Shown piece after piece: positions 16,282 to 27,790 of a stretch of DNA of 64,000 nucleotides. The position numbers were made by a program, and so were the translations under genes. This stretch comes from Marivita geojedonensis (GTDB lineage Bacteria; Pseudomonadota; Alphaproteobacteria; Rhodobacterales; Rhodobacteraceae). The number at the start of each line of letters is the position of its first letter. Within the stretch, counting starts at the first letter, position 1. The notes under the pieces were generated by a model that saw only the letters and a list, made by a program, of their open reading frames with translations, made no database searches and was not told where the DNA came from. The stretch is taken from NCBI RefSeq assembly GCF_002115805.1, contig NZ_JFKC01000001.1, positions 558,001 through 622,000 on the forward strand, written 5' to 3'.

Positions 16282-19143
16282 TCAGCCCTCCTCCACGCTG
16301 TCAGTTGTACGGGTGCCCGGATCGTAATCCATGGGCGTGACATTCACTGTTTCACCGGCATAGCGTGCAATCCGCGACAGGCTGTAGAGCATCAGCATCA
16401 CAGCACCGAGGACCGTAAGGAAAACGCCCAGATCAAACAGCATCGCCGTAGCAAGCTCGAACTCCTCGATCGGGGGCAAATGCACATAGGTGTAGGAACT
16501 GGTGAGGAAAGGCACACCGAACACCCAAGCGCCCGCCCCTGTCAGCCCGGCAATCAATACGCCAAAGCCGATCATGCTGTGATATTCGATACGTTTTCTA
16601 GCCTGCGTCCATGCAAAACCCGAAGCCATGTATTGCATCAGAAGCGCGATGGCGACGACGAGTCCGGCAACGAAACCACCACCCGGTTGGTTGTGTCCCC
16701 GAAGGAAGATGTAGATGCCGACGAGAACCGCAATTGGCATCAGGACACGTGTTACGACAACCATCATCAGCGGGTGACGGTCGCGCGAACGATCCTGGGA
16801 GTAATCGGTATTCCGCAGTCTCCGGGCAGCCGGTCCATCAAGCAACGCGTGCATCAGCGCGTAGATCAACAGACCTGCAATTCCGAGAACGATGATCTCG
16901 CCGTAAGTGTCATAGCCACGGAAATCGACGAGGATCACGTTCACCACATTGGTGCCTCCGCCGCCTTCGTAACTGTTCTCCACATGATACGAGGAGATCG
17001 TGGAAATATCGCGTTGCATGAACGCGTAGGCCAGACCGCCGACGCCACCTCCCGCAGCCAGTGCGATCAGACCATCGCGGGTTTTGCGACCGACAGAGCT
17101 TTCTCTTGGCGTTTCCTTTGGCAGGAAATGCAGCGCCAAAAGCAACAGCATGATCGTAACCGTTTCGACAGAAATCTGTGTCAGAGCCAGGTCAGGCGCG
17201 GACATATATACAAAGCCGGCAGATATGGTCAGACCGATGATCCCGATCAGTACAAGCGCGCGGAACCTGTTGTGATGCATCGTCACAACGCTCACCGTGG
17301 CGACGATCAGCATCAGCCAACCCACGGCAATCACAGCCGGAACCGGAAGAAGACCCCGTGAAGGAGCAGACAATCCGCCTCCGAAAAAGGCGATGGTCCC
17401 GAGTGCCACGGACGCCACCGTGAATATTGCAAGGTAGCGGCTGATCGCACCGTTATGAGTCGCTTCCGTAACCAACCGGGTAAAGCCAACCAGCGCCGCA
17501 ACGAGGCGATCAAAGATATCCTTCGCCTCGGGTCGAGGTGCCTTGATCCAGGCTCGGTCCAGTGGCCCATGGAGCATCAGAAGTATCCCGCCACCGATTA
17601 CTGCGATTACGGACATGTAAAGGGCCGGAGTAACACCGTGCCAAATCTTGAGATGCGGGTGAAGGTCACCACCCGTGACAGCATTGGCCGCCGCCGTCAC
17701 GATACCTTCGGCAAGGAAAGGCATGACCCCGATCAAAACAACCAGCGTGGCGAGCAGCGCAGGCGCCGCCCACAGCCCGAACGGCGGATCATGTGGCTTC
17801 GATGGGTAATCATCGCGGACCGGGCCAAGAAACACATGCGCGACAAATCGGAAAGAGTAGGCCACGGACAGCAGAGCACCAATGGTCGCCAACACAGGAA
17901 CGACGTAGTGACTGTCGAGCCATGTCGTGTGGGACGCTTCTTCCAGCATCATCTCTTTTGAAAGAAAGCCGTTGAACAACGGTATTCCCGCCATCGACAA
18001 TGCCGCGATGGTTCCGATCCCGAAGGTTATCGGCATGAGATGCCGCAACCCTCCCAACCGCTTGATGTCACGGGTGTGGGTTTCATGATCGATGATCCCG
18101 GCCGTCATGAAGAGAGCGGCTTTGAAGGTCAGGTGATTGATAATGTGAAAGACCGCCGCGACCGCGGCAGCATCGGTTCCGAAACCCAGCAACATCGTCA
18201 GCAGACCAAGGTGGCTGACGGTCGAAAATGCGAGGAGCGCCTTGAGGTCATCTTTGAACAACGCAATCAACGCGCCCACAACCATAGTGACCAATCCCGT
18301 GGTGGCGACGATGTAGAACCACGCGTCGGTACCTGACAGAACCGGCCACATGCGCGCCATCAGAAATACACCTGCTTTCACCATGGTGGCTGAGTGAAGA
18401 TAGGCCGAAACGGGTGTTGGAGCCGCCATCGCGTGCGGCAACCAGAAATGGAATGGGAATTGCGCGGACTTTGTGAACGCGCCCAGCAGGATCAGGATCA
18501 GCGCAGCCATGTACCAATCCGAGGCACGAATTGCATCGCCCGCCTGCAAGATATCGGTCAGGTTGTAACTGCCGACGATGTTTCCGAGGATCAACATCCC
18601 CCCGATCATCGCCAAACCACCCGCCCCGGTCACAGCAAGCGCCATACGCGCACCCTGACGGCCTTCTGGAAGGTGCTTCCAATAGCCGATGAGCAGGAAG
18701 GAGGACAGCGATGTAAGCTCCCAGAAGATGAGCAAAAGCAAGATGTTATCGGAAATCACAATCCCGAGCATCGCACCCTGAAACAGCAGGAGGTAAGTGT
18801 AGAACTGACCAACTGGATCATCCCCCGACAGATAGAACCGCGCGTAAAGCGTGATCAGCAAGCCAACTCCGAGGATCATGCAGGCAAATAGCAGGCCCAG
18901 ACCGTCCAGGAAGAAGGACGCGGACAATCCAAGTTGAGGTAGCCACTCGATCTCTGCCTGGATCGTTTCGCCGTTCATCACTGCAGGCGCAAATGTGAGC
19001 AGAAGGATCAACGCCAAGGCCGTTGGCACCGCCGTGAAGGAAGCGCAGGCATTCCGCCCGGCTCGAATCATCACTCCCGGAACCAGCGCGCCGAGGAACG
19101 GCAGCAAAGCTATGAGAAAAAGGAGGTTGCCCGATGTGCCCAT
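16282..19143 (-). CDS. mrpA: Mrp antiporter fused subunits A and B
   Basis: A 953-residue protein joining MrpA (NuoL-like) and MrpB. The NuoL core shows ILLLLIFWELTSLSSFLLIGYW (about 118-139) and the channel motif KSAQFPFHFWLPHAMAAPTPVSAYLHSATMVKAG (about 221-254). The C-terminal part (about 660-953) has the MrpB-type segments DFRGYDTYGEIIVLGIAG and RGHNQPGGGFVAGLV. ATG 19143 has GAAGG just upstream; a longer frame to 19182 is not conserved. AB fusion is usual for group 2 Mrp operons, so this is a full six-gene system. Confidence 0.95.
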   Translation of the reverse strand: MGTSGNLLFLIALLPFLGALVPGVMIRAGRNACASFTAVPTALALILLLTFAPAVMNGETIQAEIEWLPQLGLSASFFLDGLGLLFACMILGVGLLITLYARFYLSGDDPVGQFYTYLLLFQGAMLGIVISDNILLLLIFWELTSLSSFLLIGYWKHLPEGRQGARMALAVTGAGGLAMIGGMLILGNIVGSYNLTDILQAGDAIRASDWYMAALILILLGAFTKSAQFPFHFWLPHAMAAPTPVSAYLHSATMVKAGVFLMARMWPVLSGTDAWFYIVATTGLVTMVVGALIALFKDDLKALLAFSTVSHLGLLTMLLGFGTDAAAVAAVFHIINHLTFKAALFMTAGIIDHETHTRDIKRLGGLRHLMPITFGIGTIAALSMAGIPLFNGFLSKEMMLEEASHTTWLDSHYVVPVLATIGALLSVAYSFRFVAHVFLGPVRDDYPSKPHDPPFGLWAAPALLATLVVLIGVMPFLAEGIVTAAANAVTGGDLHPHLKIWHGVTPALYMSVIAVIGGGILLMLHGPLDRAWIKAPRPEAKDIFDRLVAALVGFTRLVTEATHNGAISRYLAIFTVASVALGTIAFFGGGLSAPSRGLLPVPAVIAVGWLMLIVATVSVVTMHHNRFRALVLIGIIGLTISAGFVYMSAPDLALTQISVETVTIMLLLLALHFLPKETPRESSVGRKTRDGLIALAAGGGVGGLAYAFMQRDISTISSYHVENSYEGGGGTNVVNVILVDFRGYDTYGEIIVLGIAGLLIYALMHALLDGPAARRLRNTDYSQDRSRDRHPLMMVVVTRVLMPIAVLVGIYIFLRGHNQPGGGFVAGLVVAIALLMQYMASGFAWTQARKRIEYHSMIGFGVLIAGLTGAGAWVFGVPFLTSSYTYVHLPPIEEFELATAMLFDLGVFLTVLGAVMLMLYSLSRIARYAGETVNVTPMDYDPGTRTTDSVEEG

Positions 19144-19308
19144 GTTACCTTCTAGTCCAACTCGAAGTGCCTCGAAGGGCAATATCGTTAAATGAACCCG
19201 ATGTAAAAGCTTCGGTATCTTTCAGAAAGACGACGCAACCGCCTTTGGCCCTGACACCGACAGTAATTGGAAAGCGATTTTGGGTTCGGAGACGTTGCGC
19301 TTGAACTG

Positions 19309-19340
19309 AAAACGCCCGGGCAGTCAGAGCTGCCCGGGCT
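19309..19340 (-). terminator. rho-independent terminator of katG
   Basis: GCCCGGGCAG (19314-19323) pairs with CTGCCCGGGC (19330-19339) around a 6-base loop. On the minus strand it is followed by GTTTTC. It lies 12 bp after the katG stop. Confidence 0.85.
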
Positions 19341-19351
19341 GGTTTAGTCGA

Positions 19352-21645
<2,294 letters not shown>

Positions 21646-22545
21646 ATGGCTGCTCTTACGATCAAACAGCTTCGGTATCTTGATGCCTTGGCCAGACACC
21701 AGCATTTCGGACAGGCTGCAGATGCCTGCTCGATCTCTCAGCCTGCACTGTCGCTTCAAATCAAGGAATTGGAGGCAATAACGGGAACGGCACTGGTGGA
21801 ACGAGGGCCCCGCACAGTCAGGCTGACGCGCATTGGCGAAGACTTTGTTCGTAAGGCGCGTCAAGTCCTGGTTGCAGTCGATGAACTGGAGGACCTTGTC
21901 CGCGCCGCGCATGGCCCACTTGCCGGTCGGTTTCGACTGGGTGTCATTCCAACAGTTGCACCATATCTCCTTCCATCGACAATAGCTGCTTTGTCAGAGC
22001 GCTTCCCTGATATTGAGCTGGAGGTTCGGGAATCGGTCACGAAGTCCCTCGTGGCAGATCTATTGGAGTCCCGTCTGGACGCGGCCATCGTAGCGCTGCC
22101 GATTTCGGAACAAGCCCTGAGGGAGTTTGCACTCTTCAAAGAGGATTTTGTCCTTGTTCGTCCAAGCTCTGACGCGGAAAAGCCCGTGCCAAGTCCTGAC
22201 ATGCTCAGGACCATGCGTTTGCTGCTCCTCGAAGAAGGTCACTGCTTTCGCGATCAGGCATTGAGTTTCTGCGAGATAAAGAAAACGCAGCCACGGCAAT
22301 TGATGGAGGGCAGTTCGCTGTCCACACTGGTGCAGATGGTGGGCGCAGGAATGGGCGTGACGCTCATTCCAGAAATGGCGCTCAACCTGGAAACCCGGTC
22401 AGCTGACGTTTCCATTGCCCGGTTCCCCAGCCCAACACCGTCAAGAACGATCGGAATGATCTGGCGCAAGTCCAACCCGTTGGCAGATCACTTGATGCAA
22501 GTGGGTGCGATCGTTCGAGGCTTGGGAAACCGCAAGAACCGATGA
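21646..22545 (+). CDS. oxyR: peroxide sensor regulator OxyR
   Basis: LysR-type regulator of 299 residues with an N-terminal helix-turn-helix (QAADACSISQPALSLQIKELE). Its sensor domain carries GHCFRDQALSFC, the two cysteines spaced as Cys199 and Cys208 of E. coli OxyR that form the regulatory disulfide. It is divergent from katG. Length and the second domain (VQMVGAGMGVTLIPEMAL) are normal. It should activate katG upon peroxide oxidation. Confidence 0.95.
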   Translation: MAALTIKQLRYLDALARHQHFGQAADACSISQPALSLQIKELEAITGTALVERGPRTVRLTRIGEDFVRKARQVLVAVDELEDLVRAAHGPLAGRFRLGVIPTVAPYLLPSTIAALSERFPDIELEVRESVTKSLVADLLESRLDAAIVALPISEQALREFALFKEDFVLVRPSSDAEKPVPSPDMLRTMRLLLLEEGHCFRDQALSFCEIKKTQPRQLMEGSSLSTLVQMVGAGMGVTLIPEMALNLETRSADVSIARFPSPTPSRTIGMIWRKSNPLADHLMQVGAIVRGLGNRKNR

Positions 22546-22860
22546 TCAAAGGCGCCAGGCCCAAAGCCAATTCCTCGACGCGCTGCACAAGGGTGAACCC
22601 AAATCCTGATTCACACCGAGCGTGCATGAGCAGTCAAAGGTTCACCTCAGGATTTGTGGACACGGCTCCCGGAACATCGCAGGATAGAGTTGGTCATGCA
22701 GCTTGAGCACTTTCAACAAAGGCTGGATGCTGCAGGTCCGGAGCAAGCCACGAAACGGGTGCCTTGAATTCCATACCCCTGTGGCGCTCTGAAATCTCTG
22801 CGCCATGTGGCGAATGCTGCGCCGTAAGGAAAAACGATTGCCGACGGATATGGAAAATCC
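22546..22860. other. non-coding gap with a TTGA-N6-TCAA box
   Basis: No convincing gene is seen in this 315-bp gap. It contains TTGAGCACTTTCAA at 22703-22716, a perfect Crp/Fnr-type dyad half-site pair, 145 bp before the next start codon; no clear -10 lies at the expected spacing, so this is the weakest of the six boxes in the island. Confidence 0.45.
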
Positions 22861-23574
22861 ATGAGAAGAGACGCTTCCCTAGCGTCCGCAATCGTCATGT
22901 CCATGACGATGTCGCTGGCTGCGCAGGAAAATGGTTTGACGGCTGACGACCCACCGGCCTTTCAATGCCCGTCTGGCCATTTGGAAGTATATGCAACAGA
23001 TCCCGAATTGGCGCGCCGCATTTGCGACATTGAGAAACAGACAGCCCCGACCCTCGCCGCCTGTGGCATGTCGGATCGTACACCGCTCAGTCTTTACGTG
23101 GTGCAGCGGATCGAAGCGGCAGGACCTCACTGTCTTGGTGCGTATATCTGCGAAACCGATGAAATTGCCGTTGTTGCCCCAGAGCAGCTTGCCACGCTCG
23201 AAGTGCTGTCTGACATCTACCGCTCCATGGATGCGGCAGTCCTGTTTGACAGCCTTGTGGTGCATGAGATCACCCACGCGCGGTTGACCAAGGCGCTGCA
23301 GGGCGAGGAACTCAGCGTCGCTTCCCATGAATACATTGCTTACGCTATGCAGATGGCATCGTTGCCCAGCGCCGTTAGACAAAGCTTGGAAGACGTCCGC
23401 GCCGAGGGTCCAGTGGACCGTTCGGCCATAAACGAATTGACACTCTTCTTTGGTGGACCCGATGCCTTTGCGCCCTTGGTCTGGCGGCACTTTCAGACAG
23501 ACGGAAACGGATGTGATTTCGTAAAATCGCTGATCGATGGAACCACCATATTGGGTCTGCCGCCGGACAGCTGA
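22861..23574 (+). CDS. secreted HExxH protein, paralogue 1 (DUF6639-like)
   Basis: A 237-residue predicted periplasmic protein with a short signal peptide ending AAQE. It carries the zinc-metallopeptidase motif HEITHA (about residue 138) followed some 30 residues later by HEYIAYAMQ, whose Glu could be the third ligand of a gluzincin-like site. Cysteines recur in pairs, and the tail has VWRHF...GCDFVKSLIDG. Two paralogues with the same order of motifs lie at 24772-25521 and 33124-33804. I recall this family as DUF6639, but the name should be verified. No substrate is known; peptidase activity is inference. Confidence 0.8.
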   Translation: MRRDASLASAIVMSMTMSLAAQENGLTADDPPAFQCPSGHLEVYATDPELARRICDIEKQTAPTLAACGMSDRTPLSLYVVQRIEAAGPHCLGAYICETDEIAVVAPEQLATLEVLSDIYRSMDAAVLFDSLVVHEITHARLTKALQGEELSVASHEYIAYAMQMASLPSAVRQSLEDVRAEGPVDRSAINELTLFFGGPDAFAPLVWRHFQTDGNGCDFVKSLIDGTTILGLPPDS

Positions 23575-23789
23575 GACGAGGTCGCCTGCGAGACCCCATC
23601 ATCGCCCTGCCCCGCGCAGCGCAGACCAGGCTCATGCAGCTGAATAGGTGGGATCTCATCCGGATAGGAGGTTGCAGAACCACATCACGTGTCTGCATCT
23701 CACAGTCCCTTAAGCAACTTGTCCCACCTGGAGACCACGCAGGTCGCCGCCTGTGACAGTCTCCGCCCGCCGAGCGGGCAGCGCCCGGT

Positions 23790-23838
23790 TTGATACATGT
23801 CAAACACGGAATGTTTCGAAACACATATACTCTCCAGA
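23790..23838 (+). promoter_or_regulatory. Crp/Fnr-type class II promoter
   Basis: TTGATACATGTCAA (23790-23803) has perfect TTGA/TCAA halves. A -10-like TATACT lies at 23826-23831. With a start near 23838 the box centre is at -41.5, exactly class II Fnr/Crp geometry. The leader then forms the hairpin TCTCCA-GAGTG-TGGAGA (23831-23847) just before the ribosome site. Confidence 0.7.
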
Positions 23839-23868
23839 GTGTGGAGAAATCCTGGGGAGGAGGGATCT

Positions 23869-24309
23869 ATGCAAGAGCTATCACACAAGACCATGGCTGC
23901 GCTGGCTTTCGGCGCGTCACTTGTTCTGCCGACGCTGGCGGTATCGGATGGCATGTCCGATGAAGAAGCGATCCTGGGGATCTGGTCGACATACACGGAG
24001 GCACGGGTCGACGGTGATGCGGAGACTTGGCTGAGCCTTTGGGACAAAGAGGGCATCCGGATGCCGCCCGGTGTTCCAGCGGTTGACTATCAGACCTTTG
24101 CGCCGGGAACCGCGAAGCGGTTTGCCAATCCGCCAAAGTCGATGGACATCAACTCCGAAGAAATCGTCATTGCAGATGAGTGGGCCTACTCGCGCGGCAC
24201 GTTTACGGTCAACGATGCAGTGGAGGGGAAGTTTCTGACGATTTTCCGCCGTCAGGATGATGGATCGTGGCGGATCTATCGTGACTCGTTCAGCATGAAT
24301 AGCGAGTGA
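23869..24309 (+). CDS. secreted NTF2-like (SnoaL/DUF4440) protein
   Basis: A 146-residue protein with a signal peptide (to about residue 26, PTLAVS) and one NTF2-like cone domain: ILGIWSTYTEARVDGDAETWLSLWDKEG, then a variable middle, and the closing FLTIFRRQDDGSWRIYRDSFS, typical of the SgcJ/DUF4440 group. Such domains bind small ligands or act as isomerase-like folds; no catalytic role can be assigned. ATG 23869 has the very strong ribosome site GGGGAGGAGG. It is driven by the Crp/Fnr-type promoter at 23790 and closed by the terminator at 24377. Confidence 0.85.
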   Translation: MQELSHKTMAALAFGASLVLPTLAVSDGMSDEEAILGIWSTYTEARVDGDAETWLSLWDKEGIRMPPGVPAVDYQTFAPGTAKRFANPPKSMDINSEEIVIADEWAYSRGTFTVNDAVEGKFLTIFRRQDDGSWRIYRDSFSMNSE

Positions 24310-24376
24310 TCGGCACGCCCCCCGGGTCAGCACGATCCGAACGGTGGGGCAGTAATAATTGCCGATTTTAAGACGG

Positions 24377-24441
24377 CTGGTGGCACCGCAGGGTGGTCTT
24401 TCCTGTCCCGAAGACCATCTCGGTGCCACCAGTGTCTTTTT
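24377..24441 (+). terminator. rho-independent terminator
   Basis: CTGGTGGCACCG (24377-24388) pairs with CGGTGCCACCAG (24421-24432), enclosing a second stem GGTGGTCTT/AAGACCATC; TGTCTTTTT follows. It ends the transcript of the NTF2-like gene. The remaining gap to 24771 (330 bp) shows no supportable feature. Confidence 0.85.
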
Positions 24442-24771
24442 GTTACCGCGGTCTCTCTTGTGTGGCTCTGACCTTAGTCAGAACGCCGTCAGCGCGGAAG
24501 CCATGACGGTCCTGCCACTGAACGCACTCCCGAAATCGCGGCAGCCAGTCGGGTGCGCAACACGGTCTACCCGCAAGCGGCGAGCCATTGTGAGAGCATG
24601 TTTGTCAGGGCGAGCAGGCTTTTTTCGGGGGTGTGGGAAATGCACGCTGTCCCTCGAATCACCGATGGGACTGCGTAATCTGAGCGGGAGCGTAGCGTTG
24701 CTGCAGTGCGAGGAACCCCAGACATGGGATCATCGCCTTTTGTTGAGGAAGCCTGCGGCACATCGCGGTTC

Positions 24772-25521
24772 TCAGTCCCAGAGGGTGTTGAACAGCAAGT
24801 CACCGCGAATGATCCGGTCCACGAGATCCGAATCTGCACCCTCCTGGTCGAAATGCATCCACGCCATGGCAGCAAAATGGATGGGGGAGAACTGCAGCAG
24901 GGACGCACTGATCTCATCGAAGACAATCGGGGCTGCAATTTGGGCCTTCTCGAGGATCCGGATGCGGTCCGCCTCGGGCAGAAGGTCCAATTGGATGGAA
25001 TAGGCCAGGTACTCATGAGCAACCCGCGGCAGGAACCGGCCCGAGCTGTGCTGGTCGATATGCGCATGCACAAGCTCATGGACCAGAACTGTCTCGAACA
25101 GCAGATCCGGCTCCATCTCGGCAAACCCGATCGAATGAGCCGTTTGATCCTGCAGGCAGCTTCTGGACAGGATCTGCAGCTTCTTCTCCATGGCATTATA
25201 CAGGCCGACGCAGACACCCTGAGCCACATCCAGCGCGCTGGTGATCTCGACACGGGCAGGCTCAAGCATTTCGAAACCCAGTTGCGCGAGCCGGGCATGT
25301 GTCTTGTCGATGATTGCGCAGGCCAGATCGGCCTCCTGCGGATCCTCTGCAGAGACCGAGAACGCACCACTGTGACAGGAGACGACAGGCGTTTCGGCCA
25401 GCGCAGGCCGGGTCAGCACACTCAACAGGCAGAGAGTCAGAGTGAGGGCTCTGAAGCCGTCCATCACCACGGAGCGTGCCGGCAGGATCGGGGGTTTGAT
25501 ATCGGGGGTCAACCGCTGCAT
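24772..25521 (-). CDS. secreted HExxH protein, paralogue 2
   Basis: A 249-residue predicted exported protein; the hydrophobic signal segment is ALTLTLCLLSVLTRPALAE at about 25-43. The metallopeptidase motif is HELVHA near 152, followed by HEYLAYSIQLDLLP, and a C-terminal AMAWMHF...SDLVDRIIRGD, all colinear with the paralogues at 22861 and 33124. ATG 25521 is supported by TAAGG; ATG 25464 would give a shorter signal peptide. It is downstream of, and in the same direction as, three cytochrome c genes, which suggests joint expression. Function unknown. Confidence 0.8.
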   Translation of the reverse strand: MQRLTPDIKPPILPARSVVMDGFRALTLTLCLLSVLTRPALAETPVVSCHSGAFSVSAEDPQEADLACAIIDKTHARLAQLGFEMLEPARVEITSALDVAQGVCVGLYNAMEKKLQILSRSCLQDQTAHSIGFAEMEPDLLFETVLVHELVHAHIDQHSSGRFLPRVAHEYLAYSIQLDLLPEADRIRILEKAQIAAPIVFDEISASLLQFSPIHFAAMAWMHFDQEGADSDLVDRIIRGDLLFNTLWD

Positions 25522-25817
25522 TTGGGCCTTACTTTAGGGTCTGAACACAGGGCAATCGAGGGGCAACCGGGCCTTTGCAGGCATAAGACACCTCTTTTGG
25601 CGGGCACATTTGTGCCAAAAACCAAAGACAGATGCCTCCCACCAGCTACACGTGCGCACAGCCACAACCCAAGGCAGCTCATGCACTGTCCTGGGCCAGA
25701 TTATCTTGGACCAAAACGCGCGACAGGGCCGAAGAGGCTGCTCACGGAGGAGACGCAGAGCGAGCAGCCTCTGGCACATGATGTTTTTGCGCCAGGGCGC
25801 AGGGGAAAGGACCGATG

Positions 25818-26228
25818 TTACTCCTGGATGGAGGACAGGTATTCCACCAAGGCCAGAACCCGATTCAAGGCGTAGGCGCGCGCTTCGGTCCAGGAATAAT
25901 GGGCTGTCGGGTCATCCTGCATCTCGGTCATATACCGATCACCCCAGATCGGCATATCCCGTCCGCCATGGACAGCGACATCAGCCGTGCCATCGATAAT
26001 CGCGTACACATCCGCGATGGGGAATACCCCCCCGTTCATCTTGCTCAGGACAGTGAGGTCTGGCGGCGTGTTCAGGAGCTGTGAACTGACAGGTCCATCT
26101 CCTTTGCCATCCTGTCCGTGGCACACCGCACAGGAGTTGGAATATTCGATGGCCCCGAGATCTTGCGCATTGGCAATAGATCCAAGCAGCACCACCAGCC
26201 CGCAGGCCAAAACTCCCCTTTTCAACAT
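25818..26228 (-). CDS. small mono-haem cytochrome c, paralogue 1
   Basis: A 136-residue class I-like cytochrome c with signal peptide (ends ANAQ). Haem attachment is CAVCH (about 33-37) in the longer motif CHGQDGKGDGP, and the likely axial methionine is in DMPIWGDRY (about 91-99). It shares PPDLT, FP and the C-terminal VEYLSSIQE with three other cytochromes in this island. The start has GGGAGG six bases upstream. It should be a periplasmic electron carrier; donor and acceptor are unknown. Confidence 0.9.
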   Translation of the reverse strand: MLKRGVLACGLVVLLGSIANAQDLGAIEYSNSCAVCHGQDGKGDGPVSSQLLNTPPDLTVLSKMNGGVFPIADVYAIIDGTADVAVHGGRDMPIWGDRYMTEMQDDPTAHYSWTEARAYALNRVLALVEYLSSIQE

Positions 26229-26642
26229 GGAACACCTCCCATTGGTCTTCAGTTAAATCCAACGTCGCAGAACCGACCGACAACTCTTGAACACCCGAAA
26301 AACCCAACCTGACATATGCGTCGCCCAGCGACCGCCCGCCTGTCACAGCTGGCACGGCGGAGCTGTGCACTTCGACGGCCACGGCGTCTTGGTAAACGCC
26401 CGCGCGTCTGGTTCGACATCTCGCCCCCAAATCAGGCCCAAATCAGGCCATGTGACAGGCTGTGCGCATCCCCCTGGGCGCAGAACGACAGGCAAGACCT
26501 GCCGGCCCCTCAAACCGGGCGGCACGACACATCCCGCACCCGATATCCGAGACGCATGCCTTTGGGCACCCACGACAGGTGTCGCGGCAGAGACCCTCCG
26601 GTAGCTCGACGCAAAGCGCTCTGCCACCGACCTGTTGCCGAC
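26229..26642. other. 414-bp intergenic region without a supported gene
   Basis: It lies between two tandem cytochrome genes. One open frame covers 26343-26627 on the minus strand, but its composition is proline/arginine-rich and resembles nothing I know. A short direct repeat of AAATCAGGCC occurs at about 26430-26452. Nothing else is seen. Confidence 0.5.
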
Positions 26643-27038
26643 CTATTCCTGGATCGTCTCGAGATAATAGGTCAGCGATAGAATGCGCCCGAGGGCCACC
26701 ATCTCTGCCGTTTCCCCACTCCGGCTGGTGGCTGAGGCTTGAAAGCGGTCCCCCCAGACCGGCATCTCGCTCCCATGCACCGGGATCACGTTTCTCCGGT
26801 CAATCATGAACAGCGTGTATTCAAACGGGAATTCACCATCATTTCGCGCGGCCAGCGTCGTGAGATCCGGCGTATGGATGTTCAACAACCCCGCCAAAGG
26901 ACCATCACCCTTCCCGGATTCGCCATGACATCCGGCACAGGCAATCATGTATTCCTTTTGGCCGGAACTCTCCTGCGCGTTTGACGGCAAGCATGACAAA
27001 CCCAAGAAAACTGATGCTACGAGAATACCAAACTTCAT
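26643..27038 (-). CDS. small mono-haem cytochrome c, paralogue 2
   Basis: A 131-residue exported cytochrome c with signal peptide ending SNAQ. Haem site CAGCH (about 34-38) followed by GESGKGDGP, then PDLTTLAARNDGEFPF and axial Met in EMPVWGDRF; the C terminus is YYLETIQE. GGAAGG precedes the ATG. It has the same architecture as the genes at 25818, 27215 and 27791, indicating local duplication. Confidence 0.9.
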   Translation of the reverse strand: MKFGILVASVFLGLSCLPSNAQESSGQKEYMIACAGCHGESGKGDGPLAGLLNIHTPDLTTLAARNDGEFPFEYTLFMIDRRNVIPVHGSEMPVWGDRFQASATSRSGETAEMVALGRILSLTYYLETIQE

Positions 27039-27214
27039 TTTGACATCCTTCCCTTGTTGATATCGACGTCACCTGGCTGAATGGACACCCTTCACGCCAT
27101 GCGCGCTGAGTGCCTGTGGTTTCGGGACTCACCGGAAACGACGGGTTCGGCGTTTCCGGGATCAGGAGACGCGGCAGGCAAGAGACCGTGCCCGCATCGA
27201 CCCCGCACCGGTCG

Positions 27215-27637
27215 CTATTTTTGAATGGACTCGAGATAGAGCACGACGGAGAAGATCCGCCCGGCAGCGATCTCCAGGGCGTCCCCGGGAGAGACACCGC
27301 GGTCTTCCAAAGTATCCGCCAGGAAATAATCACCCCAGACAGGCATCTCGGAATCCCCGTGCCCTGGCTGGTCCATCCCCGCTGCGATCAATTCGTAGAC
27401 ATCCGAAAACGGAAAGGACCCACCGGCGCGCGCAGCCAGAGTCGTCAGATCCGCTGGCGGCACCTTGAAGAGCTCGGCAATCTCACCACCGCCGGATGCA
27501 TCCGGTCCATGGCACAGCGCACACCGCGCGGTAAACGTGGATTTGCCCAATGTTATCTCAGATTCCTGTGCCTGTACCTGCGCAATTGGGGCAGACAGAC
27601 ATATCGCTAGTACAACGGCTTTGGCTCGGTTCATCAT
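27215..27637 (-). CDS. small mono-haem cytochrome c, paralogue 3
   Basis: A 140-residue exported cytochrome c. I start at ATG 27637 (MMNRAKAVV, ribosome site GGGAGG); the frame is open to 27721 but the extension carries no signal features. Haem site CALCH near 38-42. The following segment GPDASGGGE departs from the GKGDGP of its paralogues. PADLTTLAARAGGSFPF, EMPVWGDYF and YLESIQK are conserved. It is divergent from paralogue 4 across a shared Crp/Fnr-type box. Confidence 0.9.
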   Translation of the reverse strand: MMNRAKAVVLAICLSAPIAQVQAQESEITLGKSTFTARCALCHGPDASGGGEIAELFKVPPADLTTLAARAGGSFPFSDVYELIAAGMDQPGHGDSEMPVWGDYFLADTLEDRGVSPGDALEIAAGRIFSVVLYLESIQK

Positions 27638-27692
27638 CAATCCTCCCTTTGTGTCGAGCTCAAGACCTCCAATCTTGAAGTCGACCCATTGA

Positions 27693-27762
27693 AGGGTACC
27701 GCGCTCAAAACATAGTGACATTGAGATATGTCAAAGCGCGTCAGGACCTGAGTCCCTAGCAT
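27693..27762. promoter_or_regulatory. shared Crp/Fnr-type box with divergent promoters
   Basis: TTGAGATATGTCAA is at 27721-27734. On the plus strand a -10-like TAGCAT lies at 27757-27762, and on the minus strand TACCCT at 27698-27693. Both are placed so the box centre would be at about -41.5, so one site could activate both cytochrome genes. Confidence 0.65.
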
Positions 27763-27790
27763 CACCAGACTTTTATGGGAGGTGCAAAAA

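Noticed and set aside
24567-25370. 267-codon minus-strand frame
   Set aside because: Alternative frame of the HExxH paralogue 2 gene; the product is Arg/Ser/Cys-rich and lacks the motifs.
25493-25509. TTGATATCGGGGGTCAA as a seventh Crp/Fnr box
   Set aside because: The half-sites are nine bases apart instead of six, and it lies within the likely coding start of the HExxH paralogue 2 gene.
25534-25779. Minus-strand frame in the gap upstream of the HExxH paralogue 2 gene
   Set aside because: No ribosome site, Trp/Cys/Arg-rich composition and no resemblance to the cytochromes on either side.
26343-26627. Minus-strand frame between cytochrome paralogues
   Set aside because: Pro/Arg/Val-rich, no haem motif, no ribosome site; probably chance.
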